Assembly (NCBI RefSeq): GCF_001544015.1
Contig: NZ_AP014924.1
Span: 186,001 to 250,000 of the forward strand
Direction of reading: 5' to 3'
DNA: 64,000 nucleotides
Source of the DNA: Limnochorda pilosa
Lineage (GTDB): Bacteria; Bacillota; Limnochordia; Limnochordales; Limnochordaceae
Below, in pieces: positions 17,589-27,707 of this stretch. The notes below the pieces were generated by a model that was not told where the DNA came from, searched no databases, and saw only the letters and a program-made list of their open reading frames with translations. The position numbers and the translations under genes are program-made. The number at the start of each line of letters is the position of its first letter. Positions within the stretch are counted from its first letter, which is position 1.

Positions 17589-18683
17589 ATGGATTTCATG
17601 ACACATTCCGCCGACGGAGAGCGGCTTACGATCCAAGACGTCGCGAAGATCGCGGGGGTTTCAGCCTCCACCGTCTCCCGGGTGCTGAACGGGAGCCCGC
17701 TGGTGCGGGAGGCCACCCGGAAGCAGGTGGAGGAGGCGGTGCGCCGCCTGCGGTACGCGCCGCACCCCGTGGCGCGGGGCCTGCGGCTTCGGTCGGGCCA
17801 CCTCCTGGGGCTGATCGTGTCGGACCTGTCCTTCCCCTTCTTCGGTGAGGTGATGAAGGGGATCCACGCGGCCGCCGCGGCGCGGGGCTACGGGGTGCTC
17901 CTGGCCAACAGCGACGCGCGTCCCGACCGGGAGCTGGAGCTCCTGGAGGAGATGCGGCGCAGGGGCTGCGACGCGTCGCTCCTCATCACCGGCGACTACC
18001 GCCCCGAGCACGCGGTATTCGTCCGGCGGAGCCGGGTGCCGGTGGTGCTGGCCAGCGCCCACGTGGCCGACGCGGAGGTGCCCTGTGTGGGCGTGGACAA
18101 TGCCGGGGCCGCTTTCGAGATGATGCGGCACCTGCTGGAGCTGGGCCACCGCCGCATCGGCATCATCCGCGGCTCGCTGGCGGACCCGGTGACCAGCGGC
18201 GAGCGGTTGAAGGGCTGCCGGCTGGCGCTCCAGGGTGCGGACCTCGCGTGGGACGAGACCCTCGTCGAGGAGGGGGACTTCTCCATCCGGGGAGGGAGGG
18301 AGGCGATGGAGCGGCTGCTGAAGCGAGGAGCGCCCCCCAGCGCCCTCTTCGCCTTCAGCGACGAGATGGCCCTCGGCGCTCTCCAGGCGCTCCACCGGGC
18401 GGGGCTCCGGGTGCCCGAGGACGTGGCCCTGGCGGGCTTCGACGACCTGGCCCTGGCGGAGGGGGTCGAGCCCCCCCTGACCACCATCGCGCAGCCCAGG
18501 TTCCAGATGGGGTGGGTCAGCGCGGAGCTGGCCATGGACCTGGCCGAGGGGCGGCCCGTGGGGATGGTCAAGCGGGTGCTCCCCCACCGCCTGGTGGTAC
18601 GGCGCTCGAGCCAGCGGGCTCTCGCCCAAGGCAAGCCGCCGGCCGGCCGCCGGGCGGCGGCAGCAGGGTACCCGGACGGATGA
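17589..18683 (+). CDS. LacI family transcriptional regulator
   Basis: This 364-aa repressor has an N-terminal helix-turn-helix (TIQDVAKIAGVSASTVSRVL) with the hinge helix RLRYAPHPVARGLR, then a periplasmic-binding-protein-like sensor domain (GLIVSDLSFPFFGEVMKGIH ... VALAGFDDLALAEGVEPPLT). The ATG at 17589 has AGGAA upstream, and ATG 17598 is an alternative. It lies between two sugar ABC operons on the same strand and probably represses one or both in response to the imported sugar. Its operator is not identified. Confidence 0.88.
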   Translation: MDFMTHSADGERLTIQDVAKIAGVSASTVSRVLNGSPLVREATRKQVEEAVRRLRYAPHPVARGLRLRSGHLLGLIVSDLSFPFFGEVMKGIHAAAAARGYGVLLANSDARPDRELELLEEMRRRGCDASLLITGDYRPEHAVFVRRSRVPVVLASAHVADAEVPCVGVDNAGAAFEMMRHLLELGHRRIGIIRGSLADPVTSGERLKGCRLALQGADLAWDETLVEEGDFSIRGGREAMERLLKRGAPPSALFAFSDEMALGALQALHRAGLRVPEDVALAGFDDLALAEGVEPPLTTIAQPRFQMGWVSAELAMDLAEGRPVGMVKRVLPHRLVVRRSSQRALAQGKPPAGRRAAAAGYPDG

Positions 18684-18715
18684 GTTGGATCCCACTCCTG
18701 TGAGGAGGCTGATGG

Positions 18716-20029
18716 ATGAGTCAGAGATCGTGGCGGAGGATGCAAGGATGGGGGGCGGCGCTCGCCTTTCTGCTCGCCATGGCGCTCCTGTCCGGAGCCG
18801 CGGCGGCCCAACCCGAGGTGCAGTGGCCGGATCTGTCGGGCGTCTCCCTGACGGTGGCCGCTGGCGCGGTGGGGCAGGAGCTGCAGCTCACCAAGGAAGC
18901 GGCAGCCGCCTTCAGCGAGCTCACGGGGGCCAAGGTCGACGTGCTCGAAACGCCCGACCTGGCCACAGACCGGCTGGGCCTCTACCTCCAGTACCTGGGG
19001 GCTCGCTCGCCGGACATCGACGTCTATCAGATCGACGTGATCTGGCCAGGCATCCTGGCCGAGCACGCGGTGGACCTCTCCCAGTACGTGCCCGAAGAGG
19101 AGATCGCTCAGCACTTCCCGGCCATCATCGAGAACAACACGGTGGACGGGAAGCTGGTGGGCCTCCCCTGGTTCACCGACGCCGGCCTCCTCTACTACCG
19201 CACGGACCTCCTGGAGAAGTACGGGTATGACGGGCCGCCCCAGACCTGGCAGGAGCTGACCGACATGGCCAAGGCCATCCAGGAGGGTGAGCGGGCGGCC
19301 GGCAATCGCTCCTTCTGGGGCTTCGTCTGGCAGGGGAACCGTTACGAGGGCCTCACCTGCGACGCGCTGGAGTGGCAGGCTTCCTTCGGCGGCGGGAGCA
19401 TCATCGAGCCCGACGGGACCGTCTCGGTCAACAACGCCAAGACGGCCGAGGCGCTGAATCTGGCCCGGAGCTGGGTCGGTACCATCTCGCCGCCAGGCGT
19501 GACCACCTACGCCGAGGAGGAAGCCCGGGCCATCTTCCAGAGTGGCAACGCCGCCTTCATGCGGAACTGGCCCTACGCCTACGCCCTGGCTCAGGGTGAG
19601 GACTCGGCCGTAGCCGGCAAGGCGGACGTGGCGCCCTTGCCTTCGGGCGGTGCAGGCAGCGCGGCCACCCTGGGCGGCTGGGAGCTGATGGTCTCCACCT
19701 ACTCCAGGAACCAGGAGGCGGCGGCCTGGCTGGCCCGCTACCTGGCCAGCTACGAGGAGCAGAAGCGGCGAGCTGTCATCGGGAGCTTCAACCCCACCAT
19801 CGAAGCGCTCTATGAGGACCCTGAGGTCCTGGCGGCGTCGCCCTTCATGGGGAGTCTCTACGACGTCTTCACCCACGCGGTCGCCCGGCCGTCCACGGTC
19901 TCAGGCGACCGCTACAACGAGGTCTCCACAGCCTACTTCACCGCGGTGCACCAGGTGCTCACCGGCGAGGCGACTGCGGAGCAGGTGCTGCCCAGGCTGG
20001 ATTCCGAGCTGAAGCGGATCATGCGGTAG
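18716..20029 (+). CDS. Trehalose/maltose-type ABC substrate-binding protein
   Basis: This 437-aa exported protein has a signal peptide (WGAALAFLLAMALLSGAAAA). The mature part resembles ThuE/LpqY-type disaccharide-binding proteins: DIDVYQIDVIWPGILAEHAV, LPWFTDAGLLYYRTDLLEKY, WQGNRYEGLTCDALEW and AFMRNWPYAYALAQ. The ATG follows GAGGAGG at seven bases, 32 bases after the LacI stop, so it is in one operon with the regulator. It is paired with the two permeases that follow. Confidence 0.85.
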   Translation: MSQRSWRRMQGWGAALAFLLAMALLSGAAAAQPEVQWPDLSGVSLTVAAGAVGQELQLTKEAAAAFSELTGAKVDVLETPDLATDRLGLYLQYLGARSPDIDVYQIDVIWPGILAEHAVDLSQYVPEEEIAQHFPAIIENNTVDGKLVGLPWFTDAGLLYYRTDLLEKYGYDGPPQTWQELTDMAKAIQEGERAAGNRSFWGFVWQGNRYEGLTCDALEWQASFGGGSIIEPDGTVSVNNAKTAEALNLARSWVGTISPPGVTTYAEEEARAIFQSGNAAFMRNWPYAYALAQGEDSAVAGKADVAPLPSGGAGSAATLGGWELMVSTYSRNQEAAAWLARYLASYEEQKRRAVIGSFNPTIEALYEDPEVLAASPFMGSLYDVFTHAVARPSTVSGDRYNEVSTAYFTAVHQVLTGEATAEQVLPRLDSELKRIMR

Positions 20030-20100
20030 CCCAGGCCGGGCGGGGGCGTCGCAGCCACAGGGCGTGAGGCGCCGGCCGCCCGGCCCCTTCCTCGGGGGTG

Positions 20101-21039
20101 ATGGTCATCGACCGACCGGAACCGCTGCTGCTGGAGGAGGCGGCCACCGGTGGGCGGGGCGGGGTGACGCTCGCGGCCCGCCAGGCCCGCCTGGGGTGGC
20201 TCCTGGTCCTGCCCACGCTGCTGGTGCTGGTGGGGGTCGCGCTCTATCCTCTGGTGGACACCTTCCTCAACAGCCTCACCAACGCGAGGCTGGGTTCGAG
20301 CCGGGCGGTGCGGTTCGTGGGGCTGGCCAACTACAAGGACCTCTTCAGCGACCCCGTCTTCCTCCAGGCCGTGGGGAACACCCTCTACTTCACCGTGGTC
20401 TCGGTGGCGGCCGAGCTGGTGCTGGGGCTGCTCATGGCCCTGGTGATCCACTCCCGCTTCCCGGCCCGGGGGCTGATGCGGGCGGCGGTGCTGGTGCCCT
20501 GGGCGATCCCCACCGTCGTCTCGGCCCAGATGTGGCGGTGGATGTACAATGACGTCTTCGGCGTGCTCAACGACCTCTTGATGCGGGTGGGCCTCCTGGA
20601 CGCGCCGGTCGCCTGGACCGCCTCGCCCGGGCTTGCGATGAACGCCGTCATCGCGGTGGACGTCTGGAAGACGACGCCCTTCATGGCCCTCCTGCTCCTG
20701 GCGGGTCTGCAGGTGATCGCAGGCGACCTCTACGAGGCGGCCACCGTCGACGGGGCGAGCCGCATCCGCCAGTTCTTCTCGATCACCCTGCCCCTCCTGC
20801 GGCCAGCCATGCTGGTGGCCCTCATCTTCCGGACCCTCGACGCCCTGCGGGTCTTCGACGTGGTCTTCGTCATGACCGCGGGCGCCTCGGGCACCGAGAC
20901 CGTGGCCACCTACAACCGGAGGATCCTGGTGGAGTTCCAGCAACTCGGCTATGGCTCGGCCATCAGCATGGTGATCTTCCTGATCATCTTCCTTTTTGTC
21001 CTGCTCTACGTGCGCGTCCTGGGGGTGTCGGAGGAATGA
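20101..21039 (+). CDS. Sugar ABC transporter permease (ThuF/MalF type)
   Basis: This 312-aa permease has six helices and a longer cytosolic N-terminus. The EAA loop is [20 protein letters not shown], then [20 protein letters not shown]. It matches the ThuF/LpqY-SugA type of disaccharide importer. The start is uncertain: a GTG at 20098 and this ATG both follow a short G-rich site. The stop overlaps the next gene's start by four bases. Confidence 0.87.
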   Translation: MVIDRPEPLLLEEAATGGRGGVTLAARQARLGWLLVLPTLLVLVGVALYPLVDTFLNSLTNARLGSSRAVRFVGLANYKDLFSDPVFLQAVGNTLYFTVVSVAAELVLGLLMALVIHSRFPARGLMRAAVLVPWAIPTVVSAQMWRWMYNDVFGVLNDLLMRVGLLDAPVAWTASPGLAMNAVIAVDVWKTTPFMALLLLAGLQVIAGDLYEAATVDGASRIRQFFSITLPLLRPAMLVALIFRTLDALRVFDVVFVMTAGASGTETVATYNRRILVEFQQLGYGSAISMVIFLIIFLFVLLYVRVLGVSEE

Positions 21040-21881
21040 ACCCGAGGCGGTGGGAAGGCGTGAGGAAGGCGCTCTTCTGGGGGGTCGCCCTGGTCCTGGT
21101 CTTCTGGACCATCTTCCCCTTCTACTGGGCGGTGGTCTCGTCGCTGAAGCCCAGGGGCGAGCTCTTCACCACGCCCGTGCTCTACTGGCCCAGCCACTTC
21201 AACTGGCAGAACTACGTCTCGGTCTTCACCGCCCGGCCTTTCGGCCGGAACCTGCTCAACTCCGCGATCGTCTCGACCGTGACGGTCATCGGTTCGCTGG
21301 TGATCGGCGCCTTCGCCTCCTACGCCCTGGGGCGGCTCCGCTTCCGGGGGAAGGGGGTGGTCCTCTACTCGGTGCTGGCCATGACCATGTTCCCGCAGAT
21401 CGCCATCCTGGGGGCGCTCTTCCTCTTCGTGCGGGCCCTGGGGCTCTACAACAGCTGGTGGGGCCTCGCCCTCACCTACCTCACCTTCACCTTGCCCTTC
21501 ACCGTCTGGGTGCTCACCAGCTTCTTCCGGGAGACGCCCGCGGAGTTGGAGCAGGCGGCCTTCGTGGACGGAGCGACGCCCATGCAGACCCTGCGGATGG
21601 TGCTCCTGCCGCTGGCGGCGCCGGCCCTGGTGACCACGGGGCTCCTGGCCTTCATCCAGGCGTGGAACGAGTTCCTCTTCGCCCTCACCTTCACCATCAA
21701 CGACAACGCCCGCACCGTGCCGGTGGCCATCGCCTACTTCTCGGGCGCCACCCGGTTCGAGATCCCATGGGGCGAGATCATGGCGGCGTCGGTCATCGTC
21801 ACCGTGCCGCTCATCGTGCTGGTGCTGGTCTTCCAGAACCGAATCGTGGAGGGGCTCACGGCAGGGGCCGTCAAGGGGTGA
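21036..21881 (+). CDS. Sugar ABC transporter permease (ThuG/MalG type)
   Basis: This 281-aa permease has six helices, the EAA loop [20 protein letters not shown] and the MalG-type end [13 protein letters not shown]. Its ATG overlaps the previous stop (ATGA). As with the first sugar system, no ATPase gene is present. It ends the operon and is convergent with the large exported protein. Confidence 0.9.
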   Translation: MNPRRWEGVRKALFWGVALVLVFWTIFPFYWAVVSSLKPRGELFTTPVLYWPSHFNWQNYVSVFTARPFGRNLLNSAIVSTVTVIGSLVIGAFASYALGRLRFRGKGVVLYSVLAMTMFPQIAILGALFLFVRALGLYNSWWGLALTYLTFTLPFTVWVLTSFFRETPAELEQAAFVDGATPMQTLRMVLLPLAAPALVTTGLLAFIQAWNEFLFALTFTINDNARTVPVAIAYFSGATRFEIPWGEIMAASVIVTVPLIVLVLVFQNRIVEGLTAGAVKG

Positions 21882-21906
21882 CCCGTCCGGGGGTGCGCGG
21901 GGCCCC

Positions 21907-23688
21907 TCACCCCAGCCCCGCCATCTTCCAGAGGGTGAAGGGCCAGGCGGTCACGGCCACCTGCGCCGCCAGGTAGAAAAGGGCCAGTTCCCAGCGGCCG
22001 CGGTGGGTCGACGCCTGCGCCGGGCGCCAGCGGAGCCAGAGGACGGCCAGGAGCGGCGGCAGCAGGTAGGCCGTACGGAAGGCGAGGGCCCAGGCGCCCA
22101 GGTCGAAGGCCTCGGGCGACCACAGGGGCAGGAGGCCCACCCGGCTCACCAGGTCGGCCGCGAGGACACCGGCCAGCCAGAGCCATCGGGAGGGCTCCCG
22201 GCCCACCACCCGTTCCCAGCCCCACACCAGCAAGAGGGCGGGCCCCTGCGCGGGCAGGAGCGCCGCTACCGCGAAGAAGGCGAAGAAACCCAGGAGCGCG
22301 AGCAGCCTCTCCGGATGATCCGAGCTGGCCACGGACTCGAGCCGGTCCGCGAGGAGCGTGGTCTGCTGGACCCGGTCGGTGCGGTAAAGGAGCTGCCACC
22401 CCTCCTCCCGGGGCGATACCCAGGCCGCGTGGAGATTGCCCTGCGGATCCCGCAGGGCGGAAGGGACGAAGCTGCCCTGCCATCCGGCCGTGACGGGCAT
22501 TCCAGCCAGCTCTCCGGGACGGTCTGGATCCAGCCGCGCGCTCAGCACCTGCCAGGTCCCCGTCTGGTCCGGTGCCGTCCAGGTCAGGTCGAGCCCCTGG
22601 GACCAGGTGAGCCGGGGCTGCGAGCGGGGCTGGAGCGGAACGGTGCGGATCGGGGCCAGAAGTCCGTCGGCGTCGACCTGGAAGAGGTAGGCGGCCGGGA
22701 GCACCGATCGATCCCGCAGCACGACGATCGCGAGGACGTAGAGCCGCCCCGCGGGGGAGACGGCCCAGGCGAAATCCAACCGGTCGCGTTCAGGCAGCCC
22801 CACCCGAGGCGAGACGATCTGGAGGGTGAGCCCGGGCGCCCCCCCGCCATCGGGCCAGACCAGCCGGAAGCTCCGCAGGCGGGCGGTGGTCTCGCCGGTC
22901 CGCTCCAGCACCAGACCGTAGTCGGCCCGCTCGCGCCGGCCCAGGGCGAAGGCCAGCACCGGAGTGCCCTCGCTGGCAACCGCCGGCGAGCCGAAGGCGC
23001 CGCCCGCTGCCGAGCGGGCCACCACCAGGCGGCCACCGGCGCCGGTCCCCTCAATCCAGGCAAGGGTGGCCCCGGGATCCTCACCGGCGAGCGCGGCAAC
23101 CACGGCAGGAGCGCGGGCGTCCTGGGACGGGGAGGCCAGCTGCTCGGCGGGCCCCAGTCGGTCGCCCTCGAGGGGCGCGACCCAGAGCGAGCGAGCCCCC
23201 GGAGAGCCTTCCACCCACACCAGTCGGTCCCGTGCGGGGCCGGAATCCCCCGCGCCGGCGCCGGGGAGGAGGAGGGGCTGGTGCGGCCGCACAGGCGCGC
23301 CGGCTTTAGGGCCGGCCGGATCCGCCAGAGGCTCGCCGCCCTGGCGGAGGATCGCCGCGTCGCCCACCTGCATCCGCCCGCCGCGGAAAGCGATGGTTCG
23401 GGTGACCAGGGCAAGGCCGCCCTCCGTCTCCGCCGTCCAGAGAAGGCGCAGCAAGCCGCCTTCGAGCGCGCCCGACCAGAGGAGCTCCGGGGCCCGCAGC
23501 ACGACCCCCTCGCCCAGCTTCACCACCCGCGACCGGGCGCGGTCGTAGCCGGGCGGGGGAGTGGGGGCGGCCTGGAGCACAGGGGCGGCCAGGCACGCAA
23601 GCGTGACCGCCAGCGCTGCCCCCAGCGTGCGCAGAGCGCGCACCGGCGGCCGGGCAGGGAAGAAAGGCAGGGCGTCTCCGGGGCGCAA
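21907..23688 (-). CDS. Exported protein with C-terminal membrane helices, unknown function
   Basis: This protein is about 593 aa. A signal sequence (LGAALAVTLACLAAPVLQAA) is followed by about 400 residues of repeated beta-strand blades, e.g. RDRLVWVEGSPGARSLWVAP, GATLAWIEGTGAGGRLVVAR and NLHAAWVSPREEGWQLLYRT. These suggest a beta-propeller outside the membrane. Four hydrophobic helices at the C-terminus (from about residue 455) anchor it. The TTG at 23688 is chosen for its GGAAGGGAG nine bases upstream. I do not recognise the family, and no enzyme motif is seen. Confidence 0.6.
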   Translation of the reverse strand: MRPGDALPFFPARPPVRALRTLGAALAVTLACLAAPVLQAAPTPPPGYDRARSRVVKLGEGVVLRAPELLWSGALEGGLLRLLWTAETEGGLALVTRTIAFRGGRMQVGDAAILRQGGEPLADPAGPKAGAPVRPHQPLLLPGAGAGDSGPARDRLVWVEGSPGARSLWVAPLEGDRLGPAEQLASPSQDARAPAVVAALAGEDPGATLAWIEGTGAGGRLVVARSAAGGAFGSPAVASEGTPVLAFALGRRERADYGLVLERTGETTARLRSFRLVWPDGGGAPGLTLQIVSPRVGLPERDRLDFAWAVSPAGRLYVLAIVVLRDRSVLPAAYLFQVDADGLLAPIRTVPLQPRSQPRLTWSQGLDLTWTAPDQTGTWQVLSARLDPDRPGELAGMPVTAGWQGSFVPSALRDPQGNLHAAWVSPREEGWQLLYRTDRVQQTTLLADRLESVASSDHPERLLALLGFFAFFAVAALLPAQGPALLLVWGWERVVGREPSRWLWLAGVLAADLVSRVGLLPLWSPEAFDLGAWALAFRTAYLLPPLLAVLWLRWRPAQASTHRGRWELALFYLAAQVAVTAWPFTLWKMAGLG

Positions 23689-23808
23689 GGAGCTCGACTC
23701 CCTTCCGAAGGTCGGATTCGGGAGCACTTTCGCCCCGGGGTCGCGGGTTCCTTCGTGGGGGGCCGGCGCGGGGTCGCCTGCGCCCGGCGCCCGCACGAGG
23801 CCGGGGGA

Positions 23809-25194
23809 TCAGACGTGGATCACCCGGCCCAGGGCCGCGAGGGCTGCCTCCTTCACCGCCTCGGAGACGGTGGGGTGGGCGTGGACGGTGCCGCCCAGCT
23901 CCTCCAGGGTGGTCTCCATGGCCACGGCCAGGCCCGCCTCGGCCAGGATTTCGGTCACCTGAGGACCCACCATGTGTACGCCCAGCACCTGGCCGTAGCG
24001 GCGCTCGCCCACCACCTTCACCAGGCCGCCGGTCTCCTGGAGCACCACTGCCTTGCCGTTGCCCTGGAGCGGGAAGAGCCCCGTGGTCACGTCGTACCCT
24101 TGCTCCCGGGCCTGGGCCTCGGTGAGGCCCACGGAGGCCACTTGGGGCTCGCAGTAGGTGGCCCGGGGCATCCGCTCGGGGTAGAGCCGGGGAGGCTCCT
24201 GTCCCGCCATGTGCTCCACGGCGGTCACACCCTGCTCGGAGGCCACGTGGGCCAAGAGCGGCGGGCCCGTCAGGTCGCCGATGGCATAGACGCCGGGGCG
24301 GGTGGTCTGCATGTGCTCGTCGACCCGCACGAAGCCGCGTTCGGTCTCGATCCCGAGCTCCTCGAGCCCCAGGTTCTCGCTGTTGGCCTGGACACCCACG
24401 GCCATCAGCACCGTGTCCGCCTCGAGACGCTCCTCCTGGCCCTCGAGCCGGATGCGTAGGGTCTCACCCTCCCGCTCGAGGCCAGCCACCCGGGCCCCGG
24501 TCTCCACCCGGATCCCCCGGCGCTTGAACGCCCGTTCCAGCGCCTCGGAGACCTCGGGCTCCTCCTGCGGGAGCAGGTGGGGGAGCATCTCCAGCACGGT
24601 GACCTCCACCCCGTAGGCGCGGTAGATGTAGGCGAACTCCACGCCGATGGCGCCCCCGCCCACGATCACCAGCCGCCGGGGAAGCTCCCGCCGGGCCAGG
24701 GCGTGCCGGCTGGAGAGGATACGCTCCCCGTCGATCTCCACCCCGGGCAGCCCCCGGGCACGGCCGCCCGTGGCCAGGATCACGTGGCGGGCGTCGAGCT
24801 CCCGCCCGGAGGGCTCCACCACCACCCGGCCCTCAGCGCCCAGGCGGCCCCGTCCCTGGATGACGTCCACCCCGTTCTTCCGCATGAGGAACTCGACGCC
24901 GCGGGAGAGGCGGTCGGCCGCTTGGCGGCTCAGGTCGACGGCCTTCGCGTAATCGGCCGTCACCTCGCCCGTCTGGATGCCGTAGCGGGAGGCGTCCCGC
25001 ACGTGGCGGAGCACCTCGGCCGTGTGAAGCAGCGACTTGGTGGGGATGCACCCCCAGTTGAGGCAGATGCCCCCCAGGCGATCGTTCTCCACCAGGGCCG
25101 TCCGCAACCCGAGCTGGCACGCCCGGATCGCGGCCACGTACCCTCCCGGGCCGCCCCCCACGATGACCACGTCGTAGGCCTCTGATTCCGGCAA
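23809..25194 (-). CDS. lpdA: Dihydrolipoyl dehydrogenase (E3)
   Basis: This 461-aa flavoprotein reoxidises dihydrolipoamide on E2 with NAD. The FAD motif VVIVGGGPGGYVAAIRA opens the protein, GGICLNWGCIPTKSLL has the redox disulfide (C-x4-C), and VIVGGGAIGVEFAYIY is the NAD site. The C-terminal HAHPTVSEAVKEAA holds the His-Glu pair. The TTG at 25194 is preferred over the GTG at 25203 because AAGGAG then sits eight bases upstream. It is the last gene of pdhABC-lpd. Confidence 0.93.
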   Translation of the reverse strand: MPESEAYDVVIVGGGPGGYVAAIRACQLGLRTALVENDRLGGICLNWGCIPTKSLLHTAEVLRHVRDASRYGIQTGEVTADYAKAVDLSRQAADRLSRGVEFLMRKNGVDVIQGRGRLGAEGRVVVEPSGRELDARHVILATGGRARGLPGVEIDGERILSSRHALARRELPRRLVIVGGGAIGVEFAYIYRAYGVEVTVLEMLPHLLPQEEPEVSEALERAFKRRGIRVETGARVAGLEREGETLRIRLEGQEERLEADTVLMAVGVQANSENLGLEELGIETERGFVRVDEHMQTTRPGVYAIGDLTGPPLLAHVASEQGVTAVEHMAGQEPPRLYPERMPRATYCEPQVASVGLTEAQAREQGYDVTTGLFPLQGNGKAVVLQETGGLVKVVGERRYGQVLGVHMVGPQVTEILAEAGLAVAMETTLEELGGTVHAHPTVSEAVKEAALAALGRVIHV

Positions 25195-25206
25195 TCGTTC
25201 CACTCC

Positions 25207-26721
25207 TTATCCACGGAGGTGGGGGCTCACCAGGAGCCAGGGGTGCTCGAGCAGCTCGCGGGTACGGTTCAGGAAGCGAGCCACCTCCACACCGTCGGTC
25301 ACCCGGTGGTCCGCTGCGACGGTCAGGTGGAGGACGGTGGCGGGCCGCATCTGGCCGTCCGCCACCACCACCTCCTGGCGGGTCCCACCTGCGGCGAGGA
25401 TGGCCGTTTGGGGCGGGTTGATGATCGCGCTGAACGACTCCACCCCGAACATGCCCAGGTTGCTGATGGTGAAGGTGCCCCCCGCGTACTCCTCGGGCTT
25501 GAGCCGCCCCTTCCGGGCTGCGCGGACCACCCGGTGGACCTCCCGGGCCAGCTCCACCAGCCCCCGGGCGTTGCAGTCGCGCACCACGGGGGTGAGCAGG
25601 CCGCCCTCGACGGCCACGGCGATCGCGACATCGACGGTCTGGTTCAGGCGCAGCCCTTCCTCGGTGTAGGTTCCATTGAGGGTGGGAAACTCCTCCAGCG
25701 CCAGGGCCGCGGCCCGCACCAGGAGGTCGTTCACCGAGAGCCGGTCCTCGTCCGGCAGGTCGTCGTTCACGTCCACCCGGAAGGCGAGGGCCTGATCCAT
25801 CTCCACCCGCATGGTCTCGTAGAAGTGGGGGATCTCCCGCTTGGCCTGGCTCATCCGGCGCGCGATCGTCTGGCGCATGCGGCTCCAGGGTTCCACATCC
25901 ACGGGTTCCTGAGCGTCGCGCTCGGGGCGGGCGGCTGGTCTCTGCTCCGCTTGGGCGCGTTCCGAAGGGGCGGCCCGCAGGCCCTCGGGCTCCACGCCCG
26001 TTCGGCTCACGGTCGAGGGGGGGCCGGCGAAGGGCTGCTCGCCCAGGCTCTGGCCCGAGGTGTAGCCGGCCGGCCACCGGGTGGGCGTGTCCAGGTAGTC
26101 CGCCGGATCGTGGTAGGGGGGCTGGAACCGGTAGGGTCCGGCCTGCCGGGCGCGCCGGCCGGTGCCGTCGCGCCCGGCGCCACCGTCTTGCTGGGTTCCG
26201 TCGCGACCGTCCGCCCGGGAGGGCGCCCGGGCGGCGGGGCTTTCCTCGGCCACGTCGCGTCCCAGGATGCGGCCGCCCGGGCCGCTGCCGCGCACCTTCT
26301 CCAGGTCCACACCCCGCTCCTGGGCCAGGCGCCGGGCCACCGGGCTCGCCCGCCGGCCAGCTTCCGCCGCCCGGGCCGGAGCGGGGCCCTGCTCCGCGCC
26401 GGGGGCCTCGCCTGGGCCGACTTCGGGGCGCGCGGGGCCTGGCGGAGCCAGCCGCGCCGGTGTTGGGGCGACGGCGGCCTCGGGTGCCGTCTCCAGCAGG
26501 GCCACCGGCTCGCCCACGGGCACCGTGGCCCCTTCCTCCACCAGGATCTGGGCGAGCCTGCCGCTCTCGAAGGCCTCCAGCTCCACCGTGGCCTTGTCGG
26601 TCTCGATCTCGGCCAGGGCCTCGCCCTTCTGCACGGCGTCGCCCGGAGCCTTCAGCCAGCGCACCAGCCGGCCCTCACGCATGTCGAAGCCCATCTGGGG
26701 CATGGTCACCGGGCTTGCCAC
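25207..26721 (-). CDS. pdhC: Dihydrolipoamide acyltransferase (E2)
   Basis: This 504-aa E2 core has a lipoyl domain (residues 1-80, lipoylated lysine in IETDKATVE), a Pro/Ala linker, and an E1/E3-binding domain near 140-175 (SPVARRLAQERGVDLEKVRG). A long flexible linker precedes the catalytic domain, whose active site is VAADHRVTDGVEVARFL (HxxxDG). The GTG start follows GGAGGGGGGACG and overlaps the pdhB stop by 16 bases. It transfers acyl groups from E1 to CoA. Whether the substrate is pyruvate or branched-chain 2-oxoacids cannot be settled here. Confidence 0.92.
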   Translation of the reverse strand: MASPVTMPQMGFDMREGRLVRWLKAPGDAVQKGEALAEIETDKATVELEAFESGRLAQILVEEGATVPVGEPVALLETAPEAAVAPTPARLAPPGPARPEVGPGEAPGAEQGPAPARAAEAGRRASPVARRLAQERGVDLEKVRGSGPGGRILGRDVAEESPAARAPSRADGRDGTQQDGGAGRDGTGRRARQAGPYRFQPPYHDPADYLDTPTRWPAGYTSGQSLGEQPFAGPPSTVSRTGVEPEGLRAAPSERAQAEQRPAARPERDAQEPVDVEPWSRMRQTIARRMSQAKREIPHFYETMRVEMDQALAFRVDVNDDLPDEDRLSVNDLLVRAAALALEEFPTLNGTYTEEGLRLNQTVDVAIAVAVEGGLLTPVVRDCNARGLVELAREVHRVVRAARKGRLKPEEYAGGTFTISNLGMFGVESFSAIINPPQTAILAAGGTRQEVVVADGQMRPATVLHLTVAADHRVTDGVEVARFLNRTRELLEHPWLLVSPHLRG

Positions 26722-27707
26722 ACCACGTCCCCCCTCCGGCCCATGAGGCTGGCCACCGCGTCGACCACCTGCTCCACCTGGGGCAGGGCCAGCTGCTCCA
26801 GGTTGGCCGCATAGGGCATGGGCACCTCCGAGCCCGCCACCCTCAGGATCGGGCCCGCGAGGGCGTCGAAGGCCTCTTCCGCGATCCGGGCCGACAGCTC
26901 CGCACCCACCCCGTACGTCTTCCAGTCCTCTTCGACCACCACCGCCCGGTGGGTCTTTCGCACGGACTCGAGCACGGGGCCCGCGTCCAGGGGACGCAGG
27001 GAGCGCAGGTCGATGACCTCTGCCTCCACCCCCCGGTCCGCCAGCACGTTGGCGGCCTCCAGGGCCAGGGCCACCGCCCGGGAGTAGGCCACCAGGGTCA
27101 CGTCCCGACCGGGGCGCCGCACGGTACTGCGCCCCAGGGGCACCAGGTGGTCGGGGTCGTCGGGCACCTCGCCCTTGACGCTGTAGAGGAGCGCGTGCTC
27201 CACGAAGAGCACGGGGTCGGGGTCGCGGATCGCGGCCTTCAGCATGCCGTGGGCATCGGCGGGGGAGGCGGGCGCAGCCACCTTCAGCCCGGGGATGAAC
27301 GCGAAGAGGACCTCAAGGTCCTGGGAGTGGGTGGCCGCCAGGCGCCGCCCACCGTTGACCGTGCGCACCACCAGGGGCACCGAGAACTGTCCGTTGAACA
27401 TGTAGTGGAACTTGGCCGCGCCGTTGATGAGCTGGTCCGCTGCGGGCAGGAGGAAGTTGATGGTCATGATCTCCACCACCGGGCGAAGCCCGCCCATTGC
27501 CGCTCCCGTGCCGGCCCCCAGAATGGCCGCCTCGGAGATGGGCGTATCGCGCACCCGCTCGGGGCCGAACCGTTCCAGCAGCCCCTTGGTGACCGCGTAG
27601 GAGCCTCCGTACGCGCCCACGTCCTCGCCCATGATGAAGACCCGCTCGTCCCGGTCCATCTCCTCGATCAGGGCCCGGCGCACCGCCTCACGAAAGGTGA
27701 GCTCCAT
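26706..27707 (-). CDS. pdhB: 2-oxoacid dehydrogenase E1 beta
   Basis: This 333-aa transketolase-like subunit pairs with E1 alpha to decarboxylate 2-oxoacids. It begins LTFREAVRRALIEEMDRDER, then VFIMGEDVGAYGGSYAVTKG, and has the conserved ATHSQDLEVLFAFIPGLKV segment and a C-terminal ligand domain with VVVEEDWKTYGVGAELSARI. The ATG follows GGAGGCGACGGCC. The start overlaps the pdhA stop by 20 bases. Confidence 0.92.
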   Translation of the reverse strand: MELTFREAVRRALIEEMDRDERVFIMGEDVGAYGGSYAVTKGLLERFGPERVRDTPISEAAILGAGTGAAMGGLRPVVEIMTINFLLPAADQLINGAAKFHYMFNGQFSVPLVVRTVNGGRRLAATHSQDLEVLFAFIPGLKVAAPASPADAHGMLKAAIRDPDPVLFVEHALLYSVKGEVPDDPDHLVPLGRSTVRRPGRDVTLVAYSRAVALALEAANVLADRGVEAEVIDLRSLRPLDAGPVLESVRKTHRAVVVEEDWKTYGVGAELSARIAEEAFDALAGPILRVAGSEVPMPYAANLEQLALPQVEQVVDAVASLMGRRGDVVWQAR

